The notes under the pieces are model-generated. The model made no database searches. It was not told the DNA's origin and saw only the letters and a program-made list of their open reading frames with translations. Shown here piece by piece: positions 52,238 through 60,377 of a DNA stretch of 64,000 bases. Numbering within the stretch: the first letter of the stretch is position 1; each line of letters starts with the position of its first letter. A program made the position numbers and the translations under genes. This DNA comes from Clostridiaceae bacterium (GTDB lineage Bacteria > Bacillota > Clostridia > Lachnospirales > Lachnospiraceae): contig QXXC01000010.1 in assembly GCA_009911305.1 (NCBI GenBank), positions 42,168-106,167 of the forward strand, in the 5' to 3' direction.

Positions 52238-55123
52238 ATGAATTATGGCAGAAAAGAAACGAAACAGAAAATAAAGGCAGCCAGCTCCAGAAAGAAGAAA
52301 TACGCCAACTGGGTATTTCTTTCATTCTTTAAAACGGTTTTAGTCCTGTTCCTGTTCGTCGCCGTGACAGGAATCAGCATGGGGATCGGGATGTTTCGCG
52401 GGATTCTTGACAGCTCCCCGGGCTTCAATCCCGACAGCTTTGCTCCCAGCGGCTATTTTTCCACCATTTACAACAGCGCCGGCGAGGTGACGGACACCCT
52501 GGTGGGAAGCAACGCCAACCGGATCGAGGCCTCTTATGAGGAATTCCCCCAGGATCTGATCGACGCGTTCGTCGCGATTGAGGACGCCCGCTTCTGGCAG
52601 CACAACGGGATTGATTTCCGCTCCATCACGCGCGCCGCGGTCGGCGTCCTGACCAACAATTACAGCGGCGGCGCGAGCACCCTGACCCAGCAGCTCATCA
52701 AAAACACGGTTTTCAACGGCGGCATGGAGACCAGCAAGGGGGCAAAGCTGGAGCGGAAAATCCAGGAGCAGTACCTGGCGCTGCAGCTCACAAAAAATGT
52801 GGATCGCAAGATCATTCTCACGAATTATCTGAACACGATCAATTTAGGCAATAACACCCTTGGCGTCAAGGCCGCCGCGCTCCGCTATTTTAATAAGGAT
52901 ATTTCCGAGCTCACGCTGTCCGAATGCGCTGTCATCGCAGGCATCACGAAGAATCCGGGCAGGCTCAATCCCATCACGGGACCGGACGACAACGCGGAGC
53001 GGCGCGAGGTGATTTTAAAGGAAATGTACGAGCAGGGCTATATTTCCAAGGCGCAGCAGGAGGAGGCGCTGGCCGACGACGTTTATTCCCGCATCCAGAA
53101 TGTGGATCTGGCTATCCGGGGCAATACGGCCCCCTACTCCTACTATACGGACGAGCTCATCGGGCAGGTTACGGAGGCGCTCAAGGAACAGCTCGGATAC
53201 ACGGACACCCAGGCTTCCAATCTCTTATTCAGCGGCGGCCTCCAGATCTTTACCCCCCAGGACCCGAACCTGCAGGCCATTGTGGACGAGGAGATCAATA
53301 ATCCGGAAAACTATGACGCCGCCCGCTACTCGGTCGAATACCGCCTGTCTGTGGCGCATGCCGGCGGCGAGACAAAGCACTACTCACAGCAGACCATGGA
53401 AAGCTATATCCGCCAGGTCAAAGGGCAGACCTCGTTTGAAGGGCTTTTTGACAGTGAGGAGGAGGTCACGGCAGCCATTGAGGACTATAAGGGCTGGCTG
53501 ATCCATGAGGGCGACACTGTGATCGGCGAGTCTGCCAATATCGTTTTGCAGCCTCAGACCTCCTTTGTGCTCATGGAGCAGTCCACCGGGTATGTGAAGG
53601 CCTTAAGCGGCGGGCGCGGGGAAAAGAAGGCGAACCGGACCTTAAACCGCGCCACGGACTCTGTCCGGCAGCCTGGCTCCACGTTCAAGGTAGTCACCTC
53701 CTTCGCACCGGCGATCGATACCTGCGGCGCGACGCTGGCCACGGTATATTATGACGGGCCCTACACGGTTGGGGAGAAAAGCTTCCGCAACTGGTGGGGA
53801 GCCGATTACAAGGGGTACCACACCATCCGCGAAGGCATCATTTATTCCATGAACATTGTCGCCCTGCGGTGCATGAACGACACCGTCACCCCGCAGCTCG
53901 GCGTGGAATACGCGGAGAAAATGGGCATCACCACCTTAAGCGCCGCGGATTTAAATCTGGCGACCGCCCTGGGAGGCTTAAGCAAGGGTGTCACAAACCT
54001 TGATCTGACCAACTCCTTTGCCACCATCGCCAATGGAGGAATCTATACAAAGCCGGTCTTTTTCACGAAAATCCTTGATCACAACGGCAAGGTTCTCATT
54101 GAAAATGTGCCGGAGACACGGCCGGCGCTCAAGGACTCCACGGCCTTTCTTCTGACGGACGCCTTAAGCGACGCCATGCAGAGCAACAGCCTTTACGCCC
54201 GCCCCGGCGCCGGGGTCAATTCCACCGGCACGGCGGCCGCCATCCCGGGCATGAGCTGCGCCGGCAAAAGCGGAACCACCACAAACAATGTGGACATCTG
54301 GTTCGTGGGCTTTACGCCCTACTACACAGCCGGCATCTGGGGAGGCTGCGACGCCAACCAGAGCTTAAAGGACAGCGCAGGCGCGCGCAATGGCGGAACC
54401 AGCTTCCACAAGCGGATCTGGCGCGCCATCATGACGCGGGTTCACGAGGGCCTGCCGGATCCGGGCTTCCCTGTCCCGGACAGCATTGAGACGGCCCAGG
54501 TCTGCCGTAAATCCGGCAAGCTCCCCATCTCCGGCGTGTGTACCGGCGATCCCAGGGGCAGCAACGCCGTTTATACCGAATATTTCGCAAAGGGAACCAT
54601 TCCTGCAGAGGCCTGCGATCATCACGTGCGTATCTCCGTGTGCGCCGCCTCCGGAGGAAAACCGACCGCCTTCTGTCCGGCCGAGCAGCTTGAGTCCAAA
54701 ACCGTGATGTCTGTGCCGGAGGACGGCGAGGGCGGCACGGACGACACGGTCTATGCAGCGCCCGACTTCTGTACGGTTCACAACGGAGCCTCCACGATCA
54801 TTGACCCGTCCCAGGGACAGGGCGATATCTTCGGCCCCGGTTATATCCCGGAGCAGACGGCGCCGGGCAATCCATATATGCCCTCTGCGCCCTCTCCGTT
54901 TACGACATCGCCCTTTTCCGCCGCGCCGGGGACAACGGCCCCCTACACGGCCTCGTACCACACCACAGCGCCTGACACGGCCGTCCACGGCTCCGAACCG
55001 CCCACGACCGTGTCGGCATTCTCCAAGCCTTCCTCTGATGAGAGCAGCGCCCCGTCCATTGCACCTACAGTGCCGGAGCGCTGGCACGACTGGAAATACT
55101 GGGATAACTGGTGGGACTGGTAA
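52238..55123 (+). CDS. Class A penicillin-binding protein (PBP1A type)
   Basis: A 961-residue bifunctional wall synthase. A cytoplasmic basic start and a membrane helix (about residues 26-50) are followed by the glycosyltransferase domain with catalytic E115 in EDARFWQH and GGASTLTQQLIKN. The transpeptidase has S481-TFK-484, S537-M-N539 and K677-SGT. The C-terminal 130 residues are Pro/Thr/Ser-rich with repeated TAP/TTAP, ending in a tryptophan-rich tip (WHDWKYWDNWWDW). The tail resembles wall-embedded tails of Gram-positive PBPs, but the aromatic tip is notable. It polymerises and cross-links peptidoglycan at the outer membrane face. Confidence 0.96.
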   Translation: MNYGRKETKQKIKAASSRKKKYANWVFLSFFKTVLVLFLFVAVTGISMGIGMFRGILDSSPGFNPDSFAPSGYFSTIYNSAGEVTDTLVGSNANRIEASYEEFPQDLIDAFVAIEDARFWQHNGIDFRSITRAAVGVLTNNYSGGASTLTQQLIKNTVFNGGMETSKGAKLERKIQEQYLALQLTKNVDRKIILTNYLNTINLGNNTLGVKAAALRYFNKDISELTLSECAVIAGITKNPGRLNPITGPDDNAERREVILKEMYEQGYISKAQQEEALADDVYSRIQNVDLAIRGNTAPYSYYTDELIGQVTEALKEQLGYTDTQASNLLFSGGLQIFTPQDPNLQAIVDEEINNPENYDAARYSVEYRLSVAHAGGETKHYSQQTMESYIRQVKGQTSFEGLFDSEEEVTAAIEDYKGWLIHEGDTVIGESANIVLQPQTSFVLMEQSTGYVKALSGGRGEKKANRTLNRATDSVRQPGSTFKVVTSFAPAIDTCGATLATVYYDGPYTVGEKSFRNWWGADYKGYHTIREGIIYSMNIVALRCMNDTVTPQLGVEYAEKMGITTLSAADLNLATALGGLSKGVTNLDLTNSFATIANGGIYTKPVFFTKILDHNGKVLIENVPETRPALKDSTAFLLTDALSDAMQSNSLYARPGAGVNSTGTAAAIPGMSCAGKSGTTTNNVDIWFVGFTPYYTAGIWGGCDANQSLKDSAGARNGGTSFHKRIWRAIMTRVHEGLPDPGFPVPDSIETAQVCRKSGKLPISGVCTGDPRGSNAVYTEYFAKGTIPAEACDHHVRISVCAASGGKPTAFCPAEQLESKTVMSVPEDGEGGTDDTVYAAPDFCTVHNGASTIIDPSQGQGDIFGPGYIPEQTAPGNPYMPSAPSPFTTSPFSAAPGTTAPYTASYHTTAPDTAVHGSEPPTTVSAFSKPSSDESSAPSIAPTVPERWHDWKYWDNWWDW

Positions 55124-55147
55124 GAACTGCGTGAAAAATGAGCGAAA

Positions 55148-55196
55148 GAAACGACAGCAGCCCTGAAAAAGCTGCTGTCGTTTCTTTTCATTTTTA
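55148..55196 (+). terminator. Intrinsic terminator after the PBP gene
   Basis: GAAACGACAGCAGC (55148-55161) pairs with GCTGCTGTCGTTTC (55171-55184), followed by TTTTCATTTTT. Confidence 0.9.
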
Positions 55197-55305
55197 CTTA
55201 TTCCCTTCTACATGTTCCCCCTGCCGTAATAAAATGTTTTTGGCTGTTTCACATCTTATCGTTTTTGGCTTTGCGCTACAGCGATTTCCGTCTCTCATCT
55301 CATGA

Positions 55306-55902
55306 TTAGATTTCGTTTTCTTCCGTTTTTTCAGATTTTCCCGTTTTCTCGGATAACTCAGAAATCGTATAGCTCATCTCATGCCAGCGGCTCCCGCCCC
55401 AGGATGAATTCGCCATGCCCTCATCGCGAAATCCCATGTTCTGGTACATCGCCACTTTTGCCGGCAGGCACGTCAGCAGGATTAGCCGCCTCCCGTTTTC
55501 GCGCTCTCTGTGCAGATAGCGGCGTACAAGCTCCCGCGCCAGGCCCTGTCTCCGATAGTCCGGCAGAACATCCAGCCCCAGCAGCATCACATTTTTCCCA
55601 TGCGGATCGTACAGGCCCGCATCTGTAAAAAATTCGTCCCGGAATGCATCCTCCTCTGTCGAGAGCCCATTCAGAAAGCCGGCTATGCGGCCTGTCTGCC
55701 TGTCAACCGCCACCAAAAACAGCTCCGGCGCCTTTGCCGCACGCTCCAGCATCATCTCTTTTGAACACGCCTCATTCGGCGGAAAACAGATCCGTTCTAT
55801 CTCAGCGGCCTGCTCCGCCTCCCCCGGCCGGATATTGCGAAATTCAAAACGCCCATCCTGCGCCGGCCCTTCCACTGCCTGTTCCCGTATCTCTTTTTTC
55901 AT
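55306..55902 (-). CDS. GNAT-family N-acetyltransferase
   Basis: About 198 residues. The acetyl-CoA pyrophosphate loop is visible as LDVLPDYRRQGLARELVRRYL (about residues 122-142, shown as a landmark), with a preceding VMLLGL strand and a following MYQNMGFRDEG. It resembles RimI-like or aralkylamine-type acetyltransferases; the substrate is unknown. AAGGAGGATGGG lies before the ATG at 55902; the frame extends upstream to 55941 but would overlap htrA. It probably shares the htrA transcript, starting 35 bases after it. Confidence 0.88.
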   Translation of the reverse strand: MKKEIREQAVEGPAQDGRFEFRNIRPGEAEQAAEIERICFPPNEACSKEMMLERAAKAPELFLVAVDRQTGRIAGFLNGLSTEEDAFRDEFFTDAGLYDPHGKNVMLLGLDVLPDYRRQGLARELVRRYLHRERENGRRLILLTCLPAKVAMYQNMGFRDEGMANSSWGGSRWHEMSYTISELSEKTGKSEKTEENEI

Positions 55903-55937
55903 CCCATCCTCCTTACAAACGATATTTAACATGTTCC

Positions 55938-57380
55938 TCACTGCACATTATCTTTCTTAAAGCCCAGAGTAATCTTTACCTCCCGCTCCACATAAGAGCC
56001 GTTCTCCAGGCTCTCCACGGTCAGAGTCACCTCTGTTCCGCCCTCGTAATACGTCAGCATCCTCTGGAGATCATCCCCTGTCTTCACGCGCTCGCCGTCA
56101 AATCTTGTGATAATGTCGCGCTCCCGCAGATCCGAATCCGCCGCCGCGCTGCCCTCGACGATCTTATAGATATAAATCCCCTCCGGCATACCGTAAGCCC
56201 TGGCCATCCGGCTGTCAATGTTCTCGAGCTGGATTCCCAGATATCCCTGTTCATCCTCCGCCACCTCAATCTTCGTGGTCTTTGTCATCAGATCATCAAT
56301 GATTTCCTTTGCAAAGGAGATCGGAATCGCATATCCAATGCCCTCTACATCCGTATCCGCATATTTCGCCGCATTGATTCCAATCACCTCGCCCCTCATA
56401 TTCAAAAGAGCGCCGCCGCTGTTTCCGGGATTAATCGCCGCGTCCACCTGGAGCAGCGTGCGTTCCACATTATCAATCTTTACAGTCTTATCCAGCGCGC
56501 TGACATAGCCCACTGTGACCGACTGCCCCTGGCCCAGCGCATTCCCGATGGCCACGACGCCCTGGCCCAGCTTCATCTCATCCGAATCACCGAGTTCCGC
56601 AATCTGGATCTTCGATTTTGTCTCCTCCGGAATATCGGAGAGCTGCACCGCAATCACTGCCAGATCGGAATCCGAATCCGTTCCCTTTACGGCTGCCTTT
56701 ACATTCGTATTGTCAATAAAACTCACGGACAGCTCCTGGGAATCCTGTACCACATGATTATTCGTCACAATCAGGAGCTCTGTGTCATTCTCGCCCGCGA
56801 TAATGCCGGATCCGCTGCCCGGCACCTCATACTGCTGACGGCCAAAGAACCAGTCCTCCTGCGTATAGATCACCTTATTATTGATCGCGACCACAGAAGG
56901 CATCGCTTTTTCCACAATCGCCGACACGTCATTCCCTGTAGAAACGGAAATCACCGGCGCCGCCGTCTCTGCCTGCGCCAGAGGCAGGCTCTCCTCCTCT
57001 GCCGGCGTCTCCGCCTCTGTCCCGGCCTCCTCTGCAAAAGAGCGCTCCGAGAACCGGTTCACCCCGGTCATCACGCCGCCTGCGACGCACCCGAATAAGA
57101 TCCCGGCCGCCACGATCCCGGCCGTCCGTTTCATCAGGATCCTTCCACGCCCCGGCTGCCCATACACGGGATCCGGAGGAATATAGCTCTGATCCGGCCG
57201 CCTGACGGATGAGTGCGCGCCGCTGTCTGATGTAGCGTATCCTCTCTGACGCCCCCCGTAGGAAGACGAAGCGCTGTCCGAATACGCTCCCTCCGTATAA
57301 TTCAGATCGCGATCCAGGCGCTCCTCGCCGGATCCTGCGCTGCCCTGATAATTCTCATTCCGGTTATAATTTTCGTACAT
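55938..57380 (-). CDS. S1C serine protease with PDZ domain (HtrA/DegP type), membrane anchored
   Basis: A 480-residue protein. A long Tyr/Ser/Asn-rich cytoplasmic start precedes a membrane helix (about 87-107) and the trypsin-like domain with H209 (TNNHVV), D239 (DSDLAVI) and S321 (GNSGGAL). One PDZ domain (about 375-465) follows. It degrades or refolds damaged exported proteins. The layout equals Gram-positive HtrA. GAAGGGAGAATGGATC precedes the ATG. Its expression is usually under envelope stress control in Firmicutes; no such regulator is in the window. Confidence 0.95.
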   Translation of the reverse strand: MYENYNRNENYQGSAGSGEERLDRDLNYTEGAYSDSASSSYGGRQRGYATSDSGAHSSVRRPDQSYIPPDPVYGQPGRGRILMKRTAGIVAAGILFGCVAGGVMTGVNRFSERSFAEEAGTEAETPAEEESLPLAQAETAAPVISVSTGNDVSAIVEKAMPSVVAINNKVIYTQEDWFFGRQQYEVPGSGSGIIAGENDTELLIVTNNHVVQDSQELSVSFIDNTNVKAAVKGTDSDSDLAVIAVQLSDIPEETKSKIQIAELGDSDEMKLGQGVVAIGNALGQGQSVTVGYVSALDKTVKIDNVERTLLQVDAAINPGNSGGALLNMRGEVIGINAAKYADTDVEGIGYAIPISFAKEIIDDLMTKTTKIEVAEDEQGYLGIQLENIDSRMARAYGMPEGIYIYKIVEGSAAADSDLRERDIITRFDGERVKTGDDLQRMLTYYEGGTEVTLTVESLENGSYVEREVKITLGFKKDNVQ

Positions 57381-57720
57381 GATCCATTCTCCCTTCTGTC
57401 ATCTATCTGTCATATTCCGTTTTTCTCTTTGTTCCGGTTTATTCCGCTTGTTTTTCTTGATTTACAGTTCATAGTTTATCAGTCTTTTGTGATGGAAATG
57501 TGAAAAAAGAATCATAAATATGTGAAGAACGCAGATTTTCCCTTGCCACCTGCCCCCTGCTCCTGTATACTATACCATGTCTGAAAATATCTATCTGCGC
57601 GCCCGTTCACATGCTCTAGAGCGTGTTTCAGACACGTTCTAAGCGGCTGCACATCTTCCGGCCGTGAGACGGGGAGCGCCGGCTTATCGCCATTTTACAA
57701 ACGCGCCGAAAGGAGAATCC
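57381..57720. other. Divergent intergenic region between htrA and rlmI
   Basis: No gene. It holds upstream sequence of both genes. At 57603-57633 a minimal palindrome CTCTAGAGCGTGTTTCAGACACGTTCTA looks like two MITE ends joined back to back (listed in parts: CTCTAGAGCGTG and CACGTTCTA). Confidence 0.55.
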
Positions 57721-58929
57721 ATGAACACACCTGCAACGGTTCATATAAAAAAGGGAGAGGCCCGCGCCTTAAAGGCGGGCGGAATGTGGATCTACGACAA
57801 TGAAATTGAACGGATAGAAGGAGGCTTTGAAGACGGGGATATCGTCACTGTAGCGGACTTTGACGGCTATATCCTGGGCTATGGCTTCATCAACACCCGC
57901 TCCCGCCTGACCGTCCGGATGCTGTCCCGAAAAAAGGACGCGGTCATTGACCGCAGCTTCCTGGAAATGAGGATCCGCAACGCCTGGGAGTACCGGAAAC
58001 AAACCGTGGACACCGAAAGCTGCCGCATTATTTTCGGTGAAGCCGACTTTCTCCCCGGCATGGTCATCGACAAGTTTTCCGATGTCCTGGTCGTCGAATC
58101 CCTGGCGCTTGGAATCGACCGCTTAAAGCCCGCCATCCTCTCAATCCTGCAAAATGTCCTTCTGGAGGACGGCATCAAAATCCGCGGAATCTATGAGCGC
58201 AGCGATGCAAAGGTGCGCCTCAAGGAGGGGATGGAGCGCTTTAAGGGCTTTATCGGAAAGCCCTTTGATACAAATGTCGAGATCCGCGAAAACGGAATCC
58301 GCTATCTGGTTGATGTCATGGACGGACAAAAAACGGGGTTTTTCCTGGATCAGAAATATAACCGCCTGGCCATCCAGAGGCTCTGCCGCGGCAAACGTGT
58401 ACTCGACTGCTTCACCCACACCGGCTCTTTTGCCCTCAACGCAGCCGCCGCAGGAGCCAGGGAAGTTATCGGAGTTGACGCGTCCGAACACGGGATCCGT
58501 CAGGCCCGTAAAAATGCCGCCTTAAACGGCTTCTCAGACAATATATCCTTCCTCTGCGCCGACGTATTCGAGCTGCTCCCCGAGCTGGAGGCGCGCGGCG
58601 AGCAGTTTGATGTGGTCATCCTCGATCCTCCGGCCTTCACCAAAGCGCGAAGCTCCGTCAAAAACGCGGTAAAAGGCTACCGGGAAATTAATATGCGCGG
58701 CTTAAAGCTCGTCCGGGACGGGGGCTTTCTGGCCACCTGCTCCTGCTCCCACTTCATGACCCCGGAGCTCTTCTCAGAGGCCGTCCGCCAGGCTGCCGCC
58801 AGCACGCGGCGCCGCCTGCGTCAGGCCGAATACCGCACCCAGTCGCCGGATCATCCCATCCTCTGGAGTGGGGACGACGCCTCCTATTATCTGAAATTCT
58901 ACATCTTTCAGGTCTGTGCGGAAAGGTAA
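57721..58929 (+). CDS. Class I rRNA large subunit methyltransferase (RlmI type)
   Basis: About 402 residues. An N-terminal PUA domain (KKGEARALKAGGMWIYDNE) is followed by a Rossmann methyltransferase domain with VLDCFTHTGSFALNAAAAGA (motif I), GVDASEHG and the catalytic motif IV VILDPPAFTK. The C-terminal CSCSHFM is also characteristic. RlmI makes m5C in 23S rRNA (position 1962 in E. coli). AAAGGAGAATCC favours the ATG at 57721 over the frame start at 57664. Confidence 0.93.
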   Translation: MNTPATVHIKKGEARALKAGGMWIYDNEIERIEGGFEDGDIVTVADFDGYILGYGFINTRSRLTVRMLSRKKDAVIDRSFLEMRIRNAWEYRKQTVDTESCRIIFGEADFLPGMVIDKFSDVLVVESLALGIDRLKPAILSILQNVLLEDGIKIRGIYERSDAKVRLKEGMERFKGFIGKPFDTNVEIRENGIRYLVDVMDGQKTGFFLDQKYNRLAIQRLCRGKRVLDCFTHTGSFALNAAAAGAREVIGVDASEHGIRQARKNAALNGFSDNISFLCADVFELLPELEARGEQFDVVILDPPAFTKARSSVKNAVKGYREINMRGLKLVRDGGFLATCSCSHFMTPELFSEAVRQAAASTRRRLRQAEYRTQSPDHPILWSGDDASYYLKFYIFQVCAER

Positions 58930-59092
58930 CGCGGCTTCGCCCGATAAAGCTTTAGAGTGTGTCTGAAAATTGCTGAATAATACCCTAGTATAGCAGACAA
59001 TAAATAGCTCATAGTTTTGCATTTACGCCATTTATTGATAATCCGTTGATAAAGCAATACAAATATTATGAGTTGCTTTATGAACGATGTAC

Positions 59093-59156
59093 TAGAGCGT
59101 GTTTGTGGTCATATTACATCGGAAATTGTGCAGTTTTTAATTTCAGATACGCTCTA
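59093..59156. repeat. Short MITE-end element adjoining copy 2
   Basis: TAGAGCGTGTTTG (59093-59105) and CAGATACGCTCTA (59144-59156) form imperfect terminal repeats around 38 bases of AT-rich DNA. It shares its last bases with the next element, so the two are nested or were inserted end to end. Confidence 0.65.
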
Positions 59157-59318
59157 GAGCGTGTTTGAAAAATGCTTTCTGCCAGGTGTGCGTTTCGCTT
59201 TGTGGGAGATTTGGGCCAAATGAGCGCGGCGCAGTGGGCTGCGTTAAGTGAATTTGGCCCAAATATGCCGCAAAGTGGGGCGTGCAGATGGCGGGAATGA
59301 TTTTTCAAACACGCTCTA
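59155..59318. repeat. MITE-like 164-bp palindromic element, copy 2
   Basis: Same length and 19-base termini as copy 1 at 35192-35355, with scattered substitutions inside. It lies in the 586-base gap between rlmI and the RCK gene. No gene is supported in that gap (58930-59515); the rest is AT-rich and includes further fragments resembling the element ends near 58951. Confidence 0.9.
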
Positions 59319-59515
59319 GAAAACGGCCTTTCTCCGAAACATCCAGACAGCCCCCTCGGATTCTTCACACCCGCTCAGGCTGTCTGAGCGGGTGCATTTC
59401 TTCGATATCTTTAGACTGTCTTAACACAGATGCAAATACTCTTTTACCCTCTTTATCTCTTTTGCCGTATCATAAAGATATGAAAATGATGAATACGGAG
59501 GGTAATTGTATCTAT

Positions 59516-60163
59516 ATGAAATCAATCCTTTTAATCGGCCTTGGACGCTTCGGAAAGCACATTGCCATTCATTTAAACCGGCTGAAACATTCGGTCCTGG
59601 CAGTTGACATGGTGGAAGAACGTATAGACGACGTACTGCCATATGTGACACATGCCCAGATCGGCGACAGTACCAACCAGGATTTTATGGAATCCCTTGG
59701 AGTCCGCAACTTTGACGTGTGTATTGTCGCTATCGGGAATCATTTTCAAAACTCTCTGGAAACGACCTCCATGCTCAAGGAGCTGGGCGCAAAGCTGGTG
59801 GTATCCCGGGCCGCCAGGGATGTACAGGCAAAATTTCTCCTGCGAAACGGAGCAGATGAAATTGTCTACCCGGAACAACAGCTTGCAAAATGGACAGCCA
59901 TTCGCTATACCGCTGATCATGTCCTTGACTACATAGAACTGGATGAAGAGCACGCCATGTTTGAAATCCCGGTGCCGGGAAATTGGACGGGCCGGACGAT
60001 CGGACAGATTGATATACGAAAAAAATTCAACATAAATATCATGGGCATCAAAAAGAACGGAAAGCTGGAGCTTTCTCTCTCTCCGGATATCATGCTCTCA
60101 GCCGGAGAAACCATGCTGGTACTTGGACGAAGTAAAGATTTACAGAAATACTTTCGGATATAA
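59516..60163 (+). CDS. Potassium uptake RCK protein (KtrA/TrkA type)
   Basis: About 215 residues: an RCK_N Rossmann domain with IGLGRFGKHIA (residues 7-17) and acidic D28 for NAD/nucleotide binding, then an RCK_C domain (IRKKFNINIMGIKKNGKLEL). It gates a K+ channel subunit (KtrB/TrkH) in response to ATP/ADP or c-di-AMP. No such channel gene is adjacent in this window. GGAGGG stands about 13 bases before this ATG; an in-frame ATG at 59480 is less family-like. It heads the run leading to KdpDE. Confidence 0.9.
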   Translation: MKSILLIGLGRFGKHIAIHLNRLKHSVLAVDMVEERIDDVLPYVTHAQIGDSTNQDFMESLGVRNFDVCIVAIGNHFQNSLETTSMLKELGAKLVVSRAARDVQAKFLLRNGADEIVYPEQQLAKWTAIRYTADHVLDYIELDEEHAMFEIPVPGNWTGRTIGQIDIRKKFNINIMGIKKNGKLELSLSPDIMLSAGETMLVLGRSKDLQKYFRI

Positions 60164-60191
60164 ACATCTATCTGGTAAAGGAGGGGAATCT

Positions 60192-60305
60192 ATGCGGGAT
60201 CTGGTATTGCTTGCGGCCCTTGCCGCAGAGTTTCTATTTGGATATTTCCTTATGAAAAAGTTGGACTGCTTCTTCGAGCAAAATGATTGGGAACAGAAAC
60301 AGTAA
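60192..60305 (+). CDS. 37-residue single-pass membrane protein
   Basis: A short gene with a very good ribosome binding site (AAAGGAGGGGAATCT). It encodes one hydrophobic helix (DLVLLAALAAEFLFGYFLM) with a short polar tail ending WEQKQ. Similar in size to KdpF and to small subunits of K+ systems, but the sequence is not KdpF that I can tell. It lies 28 bases after the RCK gene and 72 bases before kdpD, so it probably belongs to the same K+ module. The function is unknown. Confidence 0.72.
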   Translation: MRDLVLLAALAAEFLFGYFLMKKLDCFFEQNDWEQKQ

Positions 60306-60377
60306 TTGTGGAATTTGCCACACATGAATGCTATAATGGATGTAGCTGTCCCGGGCGGCAGGATTGGAGAAGATAAC

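Noticed and set aside
55644..57098. A 484-codon plus-strand open frame
   Set aside because: Antisense to htrA, whose catalytic triad is clear. The frame arises from GC-rich codon bias, with His/Arg/Leu-rich composition typical of such shadows.
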